Assembly (NCBI RefSeq): GCF_002741035.1
Contig: NZ_CP016808.1
Span: 6,620,501-6,684,500 of the forward strand
Reading direction: 5' to 3'
Length of the DNA: 64,000 bases
Source: Paenibacillus sp. BIHB 4019
GTDB lineage: Bacteria > Bacillota > Bacilli > Paenibacillales > Paenibacillaceae
In this document: one piece after another, positions 26,727-36,083 of the stretch
Position numbering within the stretch: the stretch's first letter is position 1
How the letters are laid out: every line of letters starts with the position of its first letter
The notes under the pieces: model-generated
Databases searched by the model: none
What the model saw: the letters and a program-made list of their open reading frames with translations, nothing else
What the model was told of the DNA's origin: nothing
Position numbers and translations under genes: made by a program

Positions 26727-29700
26727 AGCTCTTCCCCCTGCTAAAAACTTTCTTACTCGCCAGCTGTTTATTTATCCGCTCCAGTTCCCGATCTTCCTCC
26801 TGCTGGATGCGATCCTTATCCCTTATAAACAGCGGCCCCGGAATGGCATCGGGCAAAATATCGTCCATATACCGGAGCGGATTATACCTTAGTCCGAGGA
26901 AGCTCCAGGCCGCCATAAACAAGCCGATTAAAATAAACAGCAGGCCGATTCCCCGTGTCGGTCCCGTGCCTACGAGCCAGCCCAGGCGATTCACAAGCTC
27001 CGGATGATCGACAAACAGCGGCTTGAAAATGTTGTCCGACAGCAGGCCGCCAATATAGTAGCCCAGCGGAATGGTAGGCAAAGCGAACAGCTGATTGATC
27101 GAAAAAACCCTCGCCAGCAGCTCGGCCCGCACCTTGGATTGGATCAGCGTCTGCCAGTGGGCATTTGTCATCGACAGGGAAACACCGTAAGCGAATACGC
27201 CCGCCATAACCAGCCCAACGATCGGCGTTAGCCCCATTACGATGTAGGAAAGGCCGATTAGCAAGCTAAAACCAATCATGCCCTCCGCCCTTCTGCGGGT
27301 ACCGCCCCATAAACCCATAGCGATTCCGCCTGCCAGTCCCCCTATGCCGATGGCCGAGGTCACCATTCCGAGTACAACGGTAGAGCCAAAGGTTAATACG
27401 AGCGGAGTAATAAGGACGTTGGCCATGCCCAGCATCAAATTGGAAACCATAAAAAACAAAATCAATGCCACGAAGCTTTTGCGCTTCCTTATAAAATTCC
27501 AGCCTCCGGCCATTTGGGCCCAAAAGGGCTCTTCAATTTTGCGGAATAAGGAATTTGGAAATCGAATAAAGAGCAAAGTCGATATCGCAAACAGAAAGGA
27601 TAGGAAGTCGATGAAAAGAATGCCCGGCAGCTCAAAAGTCAATACGAGAACGCCCCCAAGCAGCGGTGCCAGCACCTCACTTGAAGAGGTAGCCAGCTGC
27701 ACAATTCCATTGGCTTGGCCGAGATAGCGCTTTGGCGCAATTTGGGCAACTGCCGCCAAGTAGGCCGGACGCTGAAAGGCATTGGCGATCGATATAGCCG
27801 CCACCGCGACATAAATATGCCAGGTCTGCAGCGAGTTGCTGTAAAAGAACAAAGCAATCATAATCGTGACCAGCGCGGAGCAAACATTGCTCCAAATGAG
27901 AATCAGCCTGCGATCCTGCTTGTCCGCTAGAGTACCCGCGAAAGGAAGCATTAGTATCCCGGGCAGGCGATGGAACACCAGCGTTGCGGCAAAATCCATA
28001 ATCGCGCCTGAATGGCTGTAAACCCATAAGCCCATCGCAAAACCTGTCAAGCTGGAGCCCATCATCGAAATAAACTGACCAAATACAAAAATGAAAAGCG
28101 TTCGCAAATTCGTCAGCACTTCCGGCGATGATGCCGTTTCCCGGGTATTTGGGTTATGGTTGTCCTGGTCCCCTCCGTTCTCCTGGTTCTCCTTCTGCTG
28201 CTGCCACGCTTTCAGGCCGGCTCCAATGCTATCCGCTACGGCATGGGACTGGTGCTTGAAAAAATAATGTCCCGCATTCGGGATCAGGTCGATATCCACA
28301 TGGCTGCTGAAAAACTCCCAGTCCTTATACTGCTCCTCGTAAAACTCGGTCGTCCTGTCCCGCTCGCCGACAATGCAAAGCAGCGGCGCCTTTAATTTCG
28401 CGGGCTCAGCAGCGGCATACCGATCCGAGTAATACCGTTCGCTTTCACGACGGTCATGCCTGAGGCTGCGGATAATAAAATCCCGCTCTTCCCCTGAGAG
28501 CGTCTCGCTGAAGCCGCCCAAAGAACGGAGCATATCCATATAGGCACGGTTTGAAATACGGCGGTCCCGTGGCAAAAGCTTGTTCCAGAGCTTGAACAGC
28601 TTGCCCGGCAGCTGCGATACAGGAAAATTCCCTCCCATCACGACACCAGCAAGGCTCATATTCTCTTGCTCCAGCAGTCTAGCTATTTCAATAGCTAGAG
28701 CGCCTCCAAGACAATGCCCGTAGACAACGATGGAGGGTGCTGCCACTTTGTCCTTTATTTCCTGCACACAGCGCCTTGCAACTTCTTCCAAGGGCTCAAG
28801 AGCTTCATCTTTTTTGCTGAAGTCATGCCCAGGAACTTGAACCGCGTACAGTGCGTATTGATCCGCCAGCGCATCCGCTAGCGGCTGATAGGAAATCGCG
28901 CTCCCCCCGGCAAACGGAATACATACGATGGCCACCTCCTCGGAGGCGTCCTTGTCTCTCGAAAGACGGTGGAGAACATCCCCGCTGTCCGTACTGCCCC
29001 GAGAAACGATAGCAGACAGTTCCCCAATCGTCGGATATTTGAACAGATCAATAATGCTCAGCGCATGATCGATTCCCCGAACGACCTGGACCGCCTTGAA
29101 GGAATCCCCTCCCAGACTAAAGAAATCATCGTTAATTCCTATTTTCTCGACGTTCAAAACCTCGGACCATACAGCGGCCATTCTCGCTTCCAATTCGTCC
29201 CGCGGCGCTTCATAGTCGCTTTCCGAAGCTGCTTCTACGGCATTCGGAGCAGGCAGAGCGCTGCGTTCCACCTTGCCGTTAGCGTTCAAGGGCATTTTAT
29301 CCAGTTCCATAAGTACGGCAGGAATCATGTAGCCTGGAAGCTTTTCCTTCAGACTGTTCCGCAATGCGGATAGGCTAACCGGCTGTGAGCCGTCCTGCAC
29401 ATAATAGGCAACGATCCTTTTGTCGCCGCTGGCCTCTTCACGGACGGTCACAAAAGCATCCTTGATGCCGGGGTATTCGAGCAGCGAGGATTGAATTTCT
29501 CCTAGCTCAATTCGGAATCCCCTGATTTTCACCTGCTCGTCAGCCCTGCTCAAAAACTCAATATGGCCGTTTTCCAAATAACGCACAATGTCTCCAGTCC
29601 GGTAAAGGCGTCCGCCCTTCTGCGCGTCAAATCGATTCGGAATAAACTTTTCAGCGGTTAACTCCGGCCTGCCTAAATATGCTCTGGCAACACCAGGTCC

Positions 29701-32289
29701 GCCAATGAATAGCTCGCCGGGAACTCCTATAGGCGCGAGCTGCAAATGTTCATCCAGCACATAGATGGATACATTCGCCAGCGGACGGCCCAGCGGCAAA
29801 ACCGATGTATGCTGCACGGGCCTTTTGTCGGTTACGGTATAGGTCAGCATGGACACCGTCGTTTCAGTCGGCCCGTAATGGATCTGGATCTGCGTTTCAG
29901 GCTTCGCTGCCCTGATGTCATCAATCATGTCCCAATAGGAGGGCTCGCCAGCAAGAATAAGCCGTTTATTAGGAATGATATCGTGAAGGTTCGCCCGCTC
30001 CCGCAGCGCCTTGAAATGGCTTGGCACCATTTTGATGACATCGATTCCGTGTTCCCTGAAATATTTGGCATATTGCTGCGAGTCAACGGATTGGTCATAG
30101 GTCAATATATGAAGCTGCCCGCCCGTATTTAAAGCAGCCCAAACGTTAATGGTGGCGAGGTCAGCCGCAAAGGTGGAAGCAATCGCGTATTTAAGCCCGG
30201 GCTCCACATCCAGCCGCTGCATCACGCCAAAATAGTAATTGAGAAAATTCCCATGCTCGACCGCAACCCCTTTTGGCTTGCCTGTAGAGCCAGATGTATA
30301 GATGATGTAAAACAGATTGGCAGGCTGCAGCGGCACCGCCATATTGTCGCCGCTTTGCCCAGCAATTGCAGGCCAATCGGCATCAAGATAAACCCATTCA
30401 GCAGTTGCTGCATCGCCTAAAGAAACCGTTAAATGCTCCTCTGCAACGATAATATCAATAGAGGCATCGTCCAGTATGTACTTGATGCGGTCAACGGGAA
30501 ACAGCGGATCGAGTGGAACGTAAGCTCCGCCTGCTTTCAAAATGCCCAGAATGCCTACTACGGTTTCCAGTGAACGCTCCGCAAACAAGGCGACTCGTTT
30601 CTCAGCGCCAACTCCTTTCGCGGATAAATAGCGGGCAAGCTTGTTGGCTCTTTGATTGAGCTCCTCGTAAGTGTAGGATCTGCCCTGGCAAGCTGCCGCT
30701 ATCGCATCTGGGCTTATCAGCACCTGCTCCTCAAAGAGCTTGTGAACATACGGAACATCAGGATGATTTTTGTATTCGGAAAAGCTCCATTCTGAGAGCA
30801 GCGTTTGTTTTTCAAGTGGGGTAAGCGTCTCAAGTTCATGAGCCTTTAAGCTTAAGCTGTCAGCCATAGAGGAAACAATCTCCATGTAATGGCCGGCCAT
30901 GCGCTGTATCGTTTCAGGAAGGAATAGATCGGTGTTGTAGGTCAAGAAGCAGGTCATTTCGCCTTCAATGTATTTGACGGCAAGATTCAAATCAAACTTG
31001 GTCGTATTGTTGCTGCGCAAAAAAGGACGGACTTCCAGCTCACTCAGCTGAAGAACGGTTTTCTCCATGCTTTGATAATTAAACATCGCCTGAAAAACCG
31101 GGGAATAGCTCAAATCACGCTCAAGCTGCAATTCCTCCACCAGCTTTTCAAACGGAAGCTCCTGGTTTGCGACTGCACCCATAACCGTTTTTTTGACGGT
31201 TTGCAGCAGCTCCCTCATTCGGGGATTGCCAGACAATTGAATTCTAATCGCAAGGGTATTGATGAACAAGCCCATTAGGCCTTCCACTTCTTTATGGGTA
31301 CGCCCCGCAATCGGCGAGCCAATAACAATATCATCAGCCTGCGTATAGCGATTAAGCAGGATAGCAAAAGCCGTTAATGAAAAAACAAAAGGGGTTATCG
31401 CTTCCGCACTTGCAAGCGTATGGATTTTGTCCGCTATTCCCTCTGGAATAATAAATTTATGAACTTTCCCATTATAGGTTTGAACATCTGGACGGGGAAA
31501 ATCCGTCGTCAATGGCAGACACGGAGGCGCTCCTGCGAGTGTCTCCTTCCAGTATTGAACCTGTCTTTCTGTTACTTTTCCCTCTAATAGATTCCTTTGC
31601 CATACGGCATAATCCATATATTGTACGGGAAGCTCTGGAAGCTCCGGCTGCTGCCCAGCAGCATAGGCATTGTACAGCACTTCAATTTCCTTGTTCATGA
31701 CACGGAGGGACCACATATCCGACACGATGTGGTGAACGACGATAATGAGATAATGCTCCTTTTTTGAGGCAGACAGCAAAGTTACCCGTATAGGCAAATC
31801 GTTGGCCAAGTCAAAAGGGTTATGGACCTCATCGTGGACAAAGTCCTCGATTTCCCCCTCCAGCTTCGTTCTGGTGAAGGCCTTCACGGATTTCTCAGCA
31901 ATCGTCATAACCGGCTTGGGGTGACGGCAGCAATAAACCTCATCCTCATGATTTTGGTAAACCATTTGCAAAATCTCATGCCTGTCCATAATCGCGTCAA
32001 AGGTTTGCTGGAGCGCCTTCACGTCCACCCTGCCCATCAGCTTGGAAACGAGATGGGTATTATAGGCGGCCTTGTTCGTATGCCACATGTCAAGAAACCA
32101 GAAGCGCTTTTGCGCATAGGAGGCGATAAAACGGTCTTCGCCGTTCCTCTCCAGCCGGGTTATCTTCAAGCTTGGCGCCGGCTGCTCTGTACTTTGTTTT
32201 TTCATCCTCAGAGCGAGCAATGCCTTCTGTTTGTCCGAAAGGCCACTCCATTTATCAGCAAGCGCTTCGTTCTCCAATCCTTTACTCAT
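26716..32289 (-). CDS. NRPS with C-A-PCP-TE domains fused to an MFS exporter, 1857 aa
   Basis: Single-module peptide synthetase joined to a transporter. Start ATG 32289 is preferred over 32295 because GGGG lies eight bases before it. Order (approximate residues): N-terminal helix LSDKQKALLALR (17-28); condensation domain (~45-480) with HHIVSDM, where Met replaces the final Gly of HHxxxDG; adenylation domain (~510-1010) with YTSGSTGKPKG, YGPTE and NGKVE; carrier domain with LGGDS (Ser ~1063); thioesterase (~1115-1360) whose nucleophile motif is GHCLGG, Cys ~1193 instead of Ser, with a late His in NAGHYF; then about twelve membrane helices of an MFS exporter (~1395-1830). Hand-derived specificity code DLIKIAHVSK is closest to Asp-type codes. 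It would condense the FkbH-PCP acyl group onto its own amino acid, release and possibly export the product. Its start overlaps the GT4 gene. Confidence 0.9.
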   Translation of the reverse strand: MSKGLENEALADKWSGLSDKQKALLALRMKKQSTEQPAPSLKITRLERNGEDRFIASYAQKRFWFLDMWHTNKAAYNTHLVSKLMGRVDVKALQQTFDAIMDRHEILQMVYQNHEDEVYCCRHPKPVMTIAEKSVKAFTRTKLEGEIEDFVHDEVHNPFDLANDLPIRVTLLSASKKEHYLIIVVHHIVSDMWSLRVMNKEIEVLYNAYAAGQQPELPELPVQYMDYAVWQRNLLEGKVTERQVQYWKETLAGAPPCLPLTTDFPRPDVQTYNGKVHKFIIPEGIADKIHTLASAEAITPFVFSLTAFAILLNRYTQADDIVIGSPIAGRTHKEVEGLMGLFINTLAIRIQLSGNPRMRELLQTVKKTVMGAVANQELPFEKLVEELQLERDLSYSPVFQAMFNYQSMEKTVLQLSELEVRPFLRSNNTTKFDLNLAVKYIEGEMTCFLTYNTDLFLPETIQRMAGHYMEIVSSMADSLSLKAHELETLTPLEKQTLLSEWSFSEYKNHPDVPYVHKLFEEQVLISPDAIAAACQGRSYTYEELNQRANKLARYLSAKGVGAEKRVALFAERSLETVVGILGILKAGGAYVPLDPLFPVDRIKYILDDASIDIIVAEEHLTVSLGDAATAEWVYLDADWPAIAGQSGDNMAVPLQPANLFYIIYTSGSTGKPKGVAVEHGNFLNYYFGVMQRLDVEPGLKYAIASTFAADLATINVWAALNTGGQLHILTYDQSVDSQQYAKYFREHGIDVIKMVPSHFKALRERANLHDIIPNKRLILAGEPSYWDMIDDIRAAKPETQIQIHYGPTETTVSMLTYTVTDKRPVQHTSVLPLGRPLANVSIYVLDEHLQLAPIGVPGELFIGGPGVARAYLGRPELTAEKFIPNRFDAQKGGRLYRTGDIVRYLENGHIEFLSRADEQVKIRGFRIELGEIQSSLLEYPGIKDAFVTVREEASGDKRIVAYYVQDGSQPVSLSALRNSLKEKLPGYMIPAVLMELDKMPLNANGKVERSALPAPNAVEAASESDYEAPRDELEARMAAVWSEVLNVEKIGINDDFFSLGGDSFKAVQVVRGIDHALSIIDLFKYPTIGELSAIVSRGSTDSGDVLHRLSRDKDASEEVAIVCIPFAGGSAISYQPLADALADQYALYAVQVPGHDFSKKDEALEPLEEVARRCVQEIKDKVAAPSIVVYGHCLGGALAIEIARLLEQENMSLAGVVMGGNFPVSQLPGKLFKLWNKLLPRDRRISNRAYMDMLRSLGGFSETLSGEERDFIIRSLRHDRRESERYYSDRYAAAEPAKLKAPLLCIVGERDRTTEFYEEQYKDWEFFSSHVDIDLIPNAGHYFFKHQSHAVADSIGAGLKAWQQQKENQENGGDQDNHNPNTRETASSPEVLTNLRTLFIFVFGQFISMMGSSLTGFAMGLWVYSHSGAIMDFAATLVFHRLPGILMLPFAGTLADKQDRRLILIWSNVCSALVTIMIALFFYSNSLQTWHIYVAVAAISIANAFQRPAYLAAVAQIAPKRYLGQANGIVQLATSSSEVLAPLLGGVLVLTFELPGILFIDFLSFLFAISTLLFIRFPNSLFRKIEEPFWAQMAGGWNFIRKRKSFVALILFFMVSNLMLGMANVLITPLVLTFGSTVVLGMVTSAIGIGGLAGGIAMGLWGGTRRRAEGMIGFSLLIGLSYIVMGLTPIVGLVMAGVFAYGVSLSMTNAHWQTLIQSKVRAELLARVFSINQLFALPTIPLGYYIGGLLSDNIFKPLFVDHPELVNRLGWLVGTGPTRGIGLLFILIGLFMAAWSFLGLRYNPLRYMDDILPDAIPGPLFIRDKDRIQQEEDRELERINKQLASKKVFSRGKSYDI

Positions 32290-33613
32290 GGTCATTACCC
32301 CGGCTTTGATTTTTTTTATTTAACCTTAAGGCGAGCAGCGCCTTCTGCGCAGGAGTAAGCTTGTCGGTCATTTGGGCAACGGCATTCTCTTTGAAGGCAG
32401 GGACGAGCTCTGGCTGCTGCGTATTTTCCGCTCCGACTTGCAAATTCAGCAAATACGCTTCAACCTGCCTGCTGCCTCCCCGATTTTCGATGTAATCCAG
32501 CGCCGCCTCTCTGGAGCGCCGAGATATATCCTCATAGTGCTCCCTTTCATGCAATAAACGCTCCAATGCTTCTTGCCAAGGCTGTATATGCTGCTTCGGA
32601 ATGTCCGATACGGGCAGGCTTCGCTCATCAACGGCTTGCTTATAGCCCTTAATCGGATTTACCGGAAGCACATACTCCACTCCCAGCTTGGCTTCTGGAT
32701 TTCCTCCGACGTCACTTGCCAAAACAGGGATGCCTCGCAGCATAGCTTCTACGATCGTTCTTGATTTGGCCTCAGCCCACAGCGACGGTACGAGCATAAC
32801 GCGGGTTTGGCAGAAAAGCTTGTTCATATCGTCTACTGGATCAAATATCCGAACATTTTTGAGCTCCATTAGCGCTTTCATATCATCGGAGGTTGTACCC
32901 CAGGTCGGTATGGCCGCAAATGCATCGTTAGGAAACGCACGCGCCAGCTCCAGAAAAATGGAAATCCCCTTGTAGGCACACGGATTAACCATCGCAATAT
33001 AGCCTTTATCGAAATTTCCAAAGTCGGGAAAAGGACCATCGCCAAACAAAGAAATGGGCAGCACCTCTGCTTTGAGCTTGGCCCATTGCCACATATAGTC
33101 CTTCAAATAATCGCCAACGACAACAATGGCAGCCGCTTTCCGCAGCAGCTCTGTTTTATCAGGCCCCTCCAAAAAACAATCCGGCCCAAAGGGCAAATAA
33201 AGGGTTGTCCTGGCAAGGTACACGACTCTGGAAGCCGCATAGTTCACGGCGGCCTCCAGCAGTAAATGCCCAACGTCCTCTGTCGAAATTAAAATTCTGT
33301 CGGGCGCAAATTCGTTCATTTGCCGAATCAAATAATCCCTCAACCTTGCGCTGTCCATCGCTGCTCGTACTTTCACAGCATGAATAGCGACACCTTTAAG
33401 GTTGAAAACGGAAACTTCGGGGCTCGAGGCTATAACCTCAAGCTCGTCAACACCCCGCTGGTCTTGTTCTGAGGCACTATTGACCAAAGCTGTAGAAACG
33501 ACGCGGCAATCGTGCCCTAAGCGGCTTAACGCTTCCATCAGCGTTCGATTGGACTTATTGGCTCCGCCAAGTGCAGGGTAATAGGATGCATTTTGAGCTA
33601 GTAAAAGCTTCAT
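32282..33613 (-). CDS. GT4-family glycosyltransferase with NRPS-linker-like C-terminal tail, 443 aa
   Basis: GT-B fold glycosyltransferase: N-terminal acceptor lobe with GGANKSNRTLMEAL, C-terminal donor lobe with SLWAEAKSRTIVEAMLRG and PVLASDVGG, the E-x7-E region of GT4. It would transfer a sugar from an NDP-sugar, in the cytoplasm. After the GT fold, the last ~30 residues (KLTPAQKALLALRLNKKNQ) match the first helix of the NRPS encoded next: QKALLALR is identical in both. The codons differ at synonymous positions. The stop lies eight bases inside the NRPS gene, and the ATG is seven bases after the FkbH-PCP gene. Role: probably glycosylation of the glyceryl or amino-acid product, perhaps while carrier-bound. 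Confidence 0.85.
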   Translation of the reverse strand: MKLLLAQNASYYPALGGANKSNRTLMEALSRLGHDCRVVSTALVNSASEQDQRGVDELEVIASSPEVSVFNLKGVAIHAVKVRAAMDSARLRDYLIRQMNEFAPDRILISTEDVGHLLLEAAVNYAASRVVYLARTTLYLPFGPDCFLEGPDKTELLRKAAAIVVVGDYLKDYMWQWAKLKAEVLPISLFGDGPFPDFGNFDKGYIAMVNPCAYKGISIFLELARAFPNDAFAAIPTWGTTSDDMKALMELKNVRIFDPVDDMNKLFCQTRVMLVPSLWAEAKSRTIVEAMLRGIPVLASDVGGNPEAKLGVEYVLPVNPIKGYKQAVDERSLPVSDIPKQHIQPWQEALERLLHEREHYEDISRRSREAALDYIENRGGSRQVEAYLLNLQVGAENTQQPELVPAFKENAVAQMTDKLTPAQKALLALRLNKKNQSRGNDHE

Positions 33614-33620
33614 CTTTGCC

Positions 33621-35792
33621 TCACTCGCTCTCTTCCCGAAGCAGCAGCTCGATTTCTTCTTCTGTCAGGTTTTCCAAGGCCGCTAATTGTTCAGCAATGG
33701 CGTCCTCATCAAAGCTGCTGAGCAAGCTCGTTTCGACCGCCTCGGCAAGTCCGGCAATCGTAAGCGACCCTTCGAACAGCACCGTCATCGGCAAATCCAC
33801 TTCAAATTCCTCCCGAATTCGGGACAAAATCTGAATCGCTTTGATCGATTCGCCGCCAACCTCAAACAAATTATCCATTACTCCGATTTGCTCAATGACT
33901 AAAACATCTTCCCAAATGGTTAATATTCTTTTCTCAAATTCATTCCTTGGAGCTACGTATTCTGCCCGTTCGCCAGTCTTGCCCTGCGAGGCCGCTTCTA
34001 CTTTCGCGTGGATGCTTCTAGAAGTATTCAAGTGCCGACCAATATCATCCAGCACATCTAAAATAGCCGTATCCGCCCCGCTCGCCGTTTGCTCCGCAGC
34101 TGCATGTACCTCCTCGCGGTAGTGGTCGGCTTTTTCCAGGTAGGACGCAAAGTTTATGGTTCTGGCAAACTCCGCCGTGAACGCATATACTTGGTGATCA
34201 GTCGAAGCCGTGACGTCCTGTTCTCCGATTAAGCTTAAAAATTGACCAGCTGGCTGGTTTTTGGAGGTTGGAACAAAAATGACCTCCACTTCACCCAGAC
34301 CATTGTCCGCCGCCCATTCGCCAAGTCTAGCAAGCATCATATATTCTATCCCTTTGCCTAGAGCTCTACAGCTAAGAAGGAAGCTGTCCACCCTAAGCTT
34401 TGAACCCTGCTTGCGGCAAACGGCCAAGCCGACCATTCCATAGTCTCCAAATCTATCACTTGCGGTTACCGTGAAGCAGCTTACATGGTCTTCGCTGCAC
34501 CGTTTTCTGAGCTCGGCTTCCGAATGCCTGATTGTAGTGAAATTAAATTGATTCACCCTTTGAGTCAACTGAGCGGCTCTTGCCAGCTCCTCATCAACCA
34601 ATGGGGCAATGCTTACGTTCAGCTCCAACCCGCTTATAAACGCTTCGTAGGACAGCATTTCCTGCTGGAACTTATTCCGCTCCGTATTTTGTTTAACCTG
34701 TTCCGTACGGCTTTCGTCTGCCGCAGTCGTGTTTATACGGTCAAATGCCCAAACGTTGCTTAAGTAAAGCGGAATGTCCTCGTCCTTTTCAGGCAAGCAT
34801 AACGTCAGAACTTGGGGACACCGCGCTTTAACCTCCATACATTCGACAGGGTTGTCGTCGATAAAGATGAAGCTGTCGAGGCCCAGATTCAGCTCTTTAG
34901 CCAATGCTTCCAAATTATCCGATTTGCGCTCCCAGTTGATTCTCGAAGCCGCAATGTGTTCGGGTTTGATCAGCATATCAGGCCGGCTCAGCGCCTCTAT
35001 GACATCGCTTTCATTGTTTTTGCTGCAAAGACATAGAAGCATCCCTAAGCGCTGCTGCTCCAGCATAAATGCCTGCAGCTGCTTCCGATAAGGGTCCACC
35101 GCTATCCCTTCAACGCCGTCTTCCCCGCAAATGCCCTTCCACAGCGTCTGGTCGCAATCCAGCACGATTACTTTATAAGGCAGGCTCACAGCCGAATAGA
35201 TTTTTCTGGCAATGACCGTACCTAACGCATCAAAGAAAATTTGTTTGTATGGAATATGTCCCATTTTATCTGAATGAAAATCATAATAATCCGCTACGGG
35301 ATAGAGATCCAAAATGTCAGAAGAAGCCACCGGTAAAATGCCGTTCAGTCCTTGAAGCCCTTGATATAGTCGGCCCTCTATTTCCTTATAATCACAAGCT
35401 GTCTCGGAGCTCCATTCCATCAATGGCGAAGGAGGGCAAATACACACAATATGAATGGCTGATGTGCTCTCTACTGATGTTTTCAATGCATTCAGCAGAT
35501 CAACGATGTTACGGTCAAGCTTGGATTGTATTAAAGCATCCTTCCTGATCTCCGTTTCCAAGCCGTCCTCCACCCTGAACCAATCATCAAAACGAATGAG
35601 AATAACGTTGATCCCGTTGTTTTGGCGCATAGCGCTATAAGGATCTAGCAGCTGCTTGAAAACCTGATTCTCATATTGAATGGCAGTGTTTATTCCGAGC
35701 TTGTCCAACCAAAAAACGAGTGATCTTCTGACGGGTTCTGCGGTAAACGTTGCCGAAAATACGAGATTTAAATCACGACTGATCATATTCAC
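33621..35792 (-). CDS. FkbH-like glyceryl-loading enzyme fused to a carrier domain, 723 aa
   Basis: HAD-superfamily FkbH protein with its own peptidyl carrier domain. Start is a GTG with AAGGGGAG seven bases upstream. Residues ~10-190 are the FkbH N-terminal region (VFSATFTAEP, FKQLLDPYS, FDDWFR); the HAD core has LDCDQTLWKG (Asp212, Asp214) and FIDDNPVE (~310-317); a GNAT-like part follows (~380-545); a linker; then a PCP (~612-690) with VGGES, Ser649. FkbH proteins dephosphorylate 1,3-bisphosphoglycerate and load D-glycerate on a carrier thiol. No fkbG, fkbI, fkbJ or fkbK partners for methoxymalonate are nearby, so plain glyceryl-PCP is the likely product and the donor for the NRPS condensation domain. 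The C-terminus LENLTEEEIELLLREE looks like a docking helix. First gene of the operon. Confidence 0.88.
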   Translation of the reverse strand: MNMISRDLNLVFSATFTAEPVRRSLVFWLDKLGINTAIQYENQVFKQLLDPYSAMRQNNGINVILIRFDDWFRVEDGLETEIRKDALIQSKLDRNIVDLLNALKTSVESTSAIHIVCICPPSPLMEWSSETACDYKEIEGRLYQGLQGLNGILPVASSDILDLYPVADYYDFHSDKMGHIPYKQIFFDALGTVIARKIYSAVSLPYKVIVLDCDQTLWKGICGEDGVEGIAVDPYRKQLQAFMLEQQRLGMLLCLCSKNNESDVIEALSRPDMLIKPEHIAASRINWERKSDNLEALAKELNLGLDSFIFIDDNPVECMEVKARCPQVLTLCLPEKDEDIPLYLSNVWAFDRINTTAADESRTEQVKQNTERNKFQQEMLSYEAFISGLELNVSIAPLVDEELARAAQLTQRVNQFNFTTIRHSEAELRKRCSEDHVSCFTVTASDRFGDYGMVGLAVCRKQGSKLRVDSFLLSCRALGKGIEYMMLARLGEWAADNGLGEVEVIFVPTSKNQPAGQFLSLIGEQDVTASTDHQVYAFTAEFARTINFASYLEKADHYREEVHAAAEQTASGADTAILDVLDDIGRHLNTSRSIHAKVEAASQGKTGERAEYVAPRNEFEKRILTIWEDVLVIEQIGVMDNLFEVGGESIKAIQILSRIREEFEVDLPMTVLFEGSLTIAGLAEAVETSLLSSFDEDAIAEQLAALENLTEEEIELLLREESE

Positions 35793-35898
35793 GAAACTTC
35801 TCCCCTTGCTTAGATTTAGGATAGCATTTTTACAGCCTTCTCTAGCTTTAAGCCGCTACATCTGGGAGTTTATAAATTTTTACAACAAAGTCAATTTT

Positions 35899-35931
35899 AT
35901 CGTAGACTATCGTCGAATCGTTGTCAACGAA
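35899..35931 (-). promoter_or_regulatory. promoter of the FkbH/NRPS operon with palindromic operator
   Basis: Minus strand: TTGACA (35927-35922), 17-base spacer, TACGAT (35904-35899), about 107 bases upstream of the GTG. The -35 box lies in the 13-base perfect palindrome TCGTTGACAACGA (35918-35930), extended by GAAT/ATTC arms. A repressor binding here would cover the -35. No regulator gene is adjacent. Confidence 0.6.
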
Positions 35932-36083
35932 TTCCCTTTTTTTGTCGAGTATGCCAATTATCTTGTTTATTTGACAGCAGAGGATTATATTATATTTGTG
36001 AAGTGGGCGATGAGCTTATAAGCCGCAGCATGTGATGAAATGTGTGGAATAGAGCAGCTAAACTTTATTAGGAGTTGAATGAT

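Noticed and set aside
35680..36021. Plus-strand frame of 113 codons over the FkbH promoter
   Set aside because: No ribosome site, overlaps the start of fkbH and its promoter, no recognisable domain.
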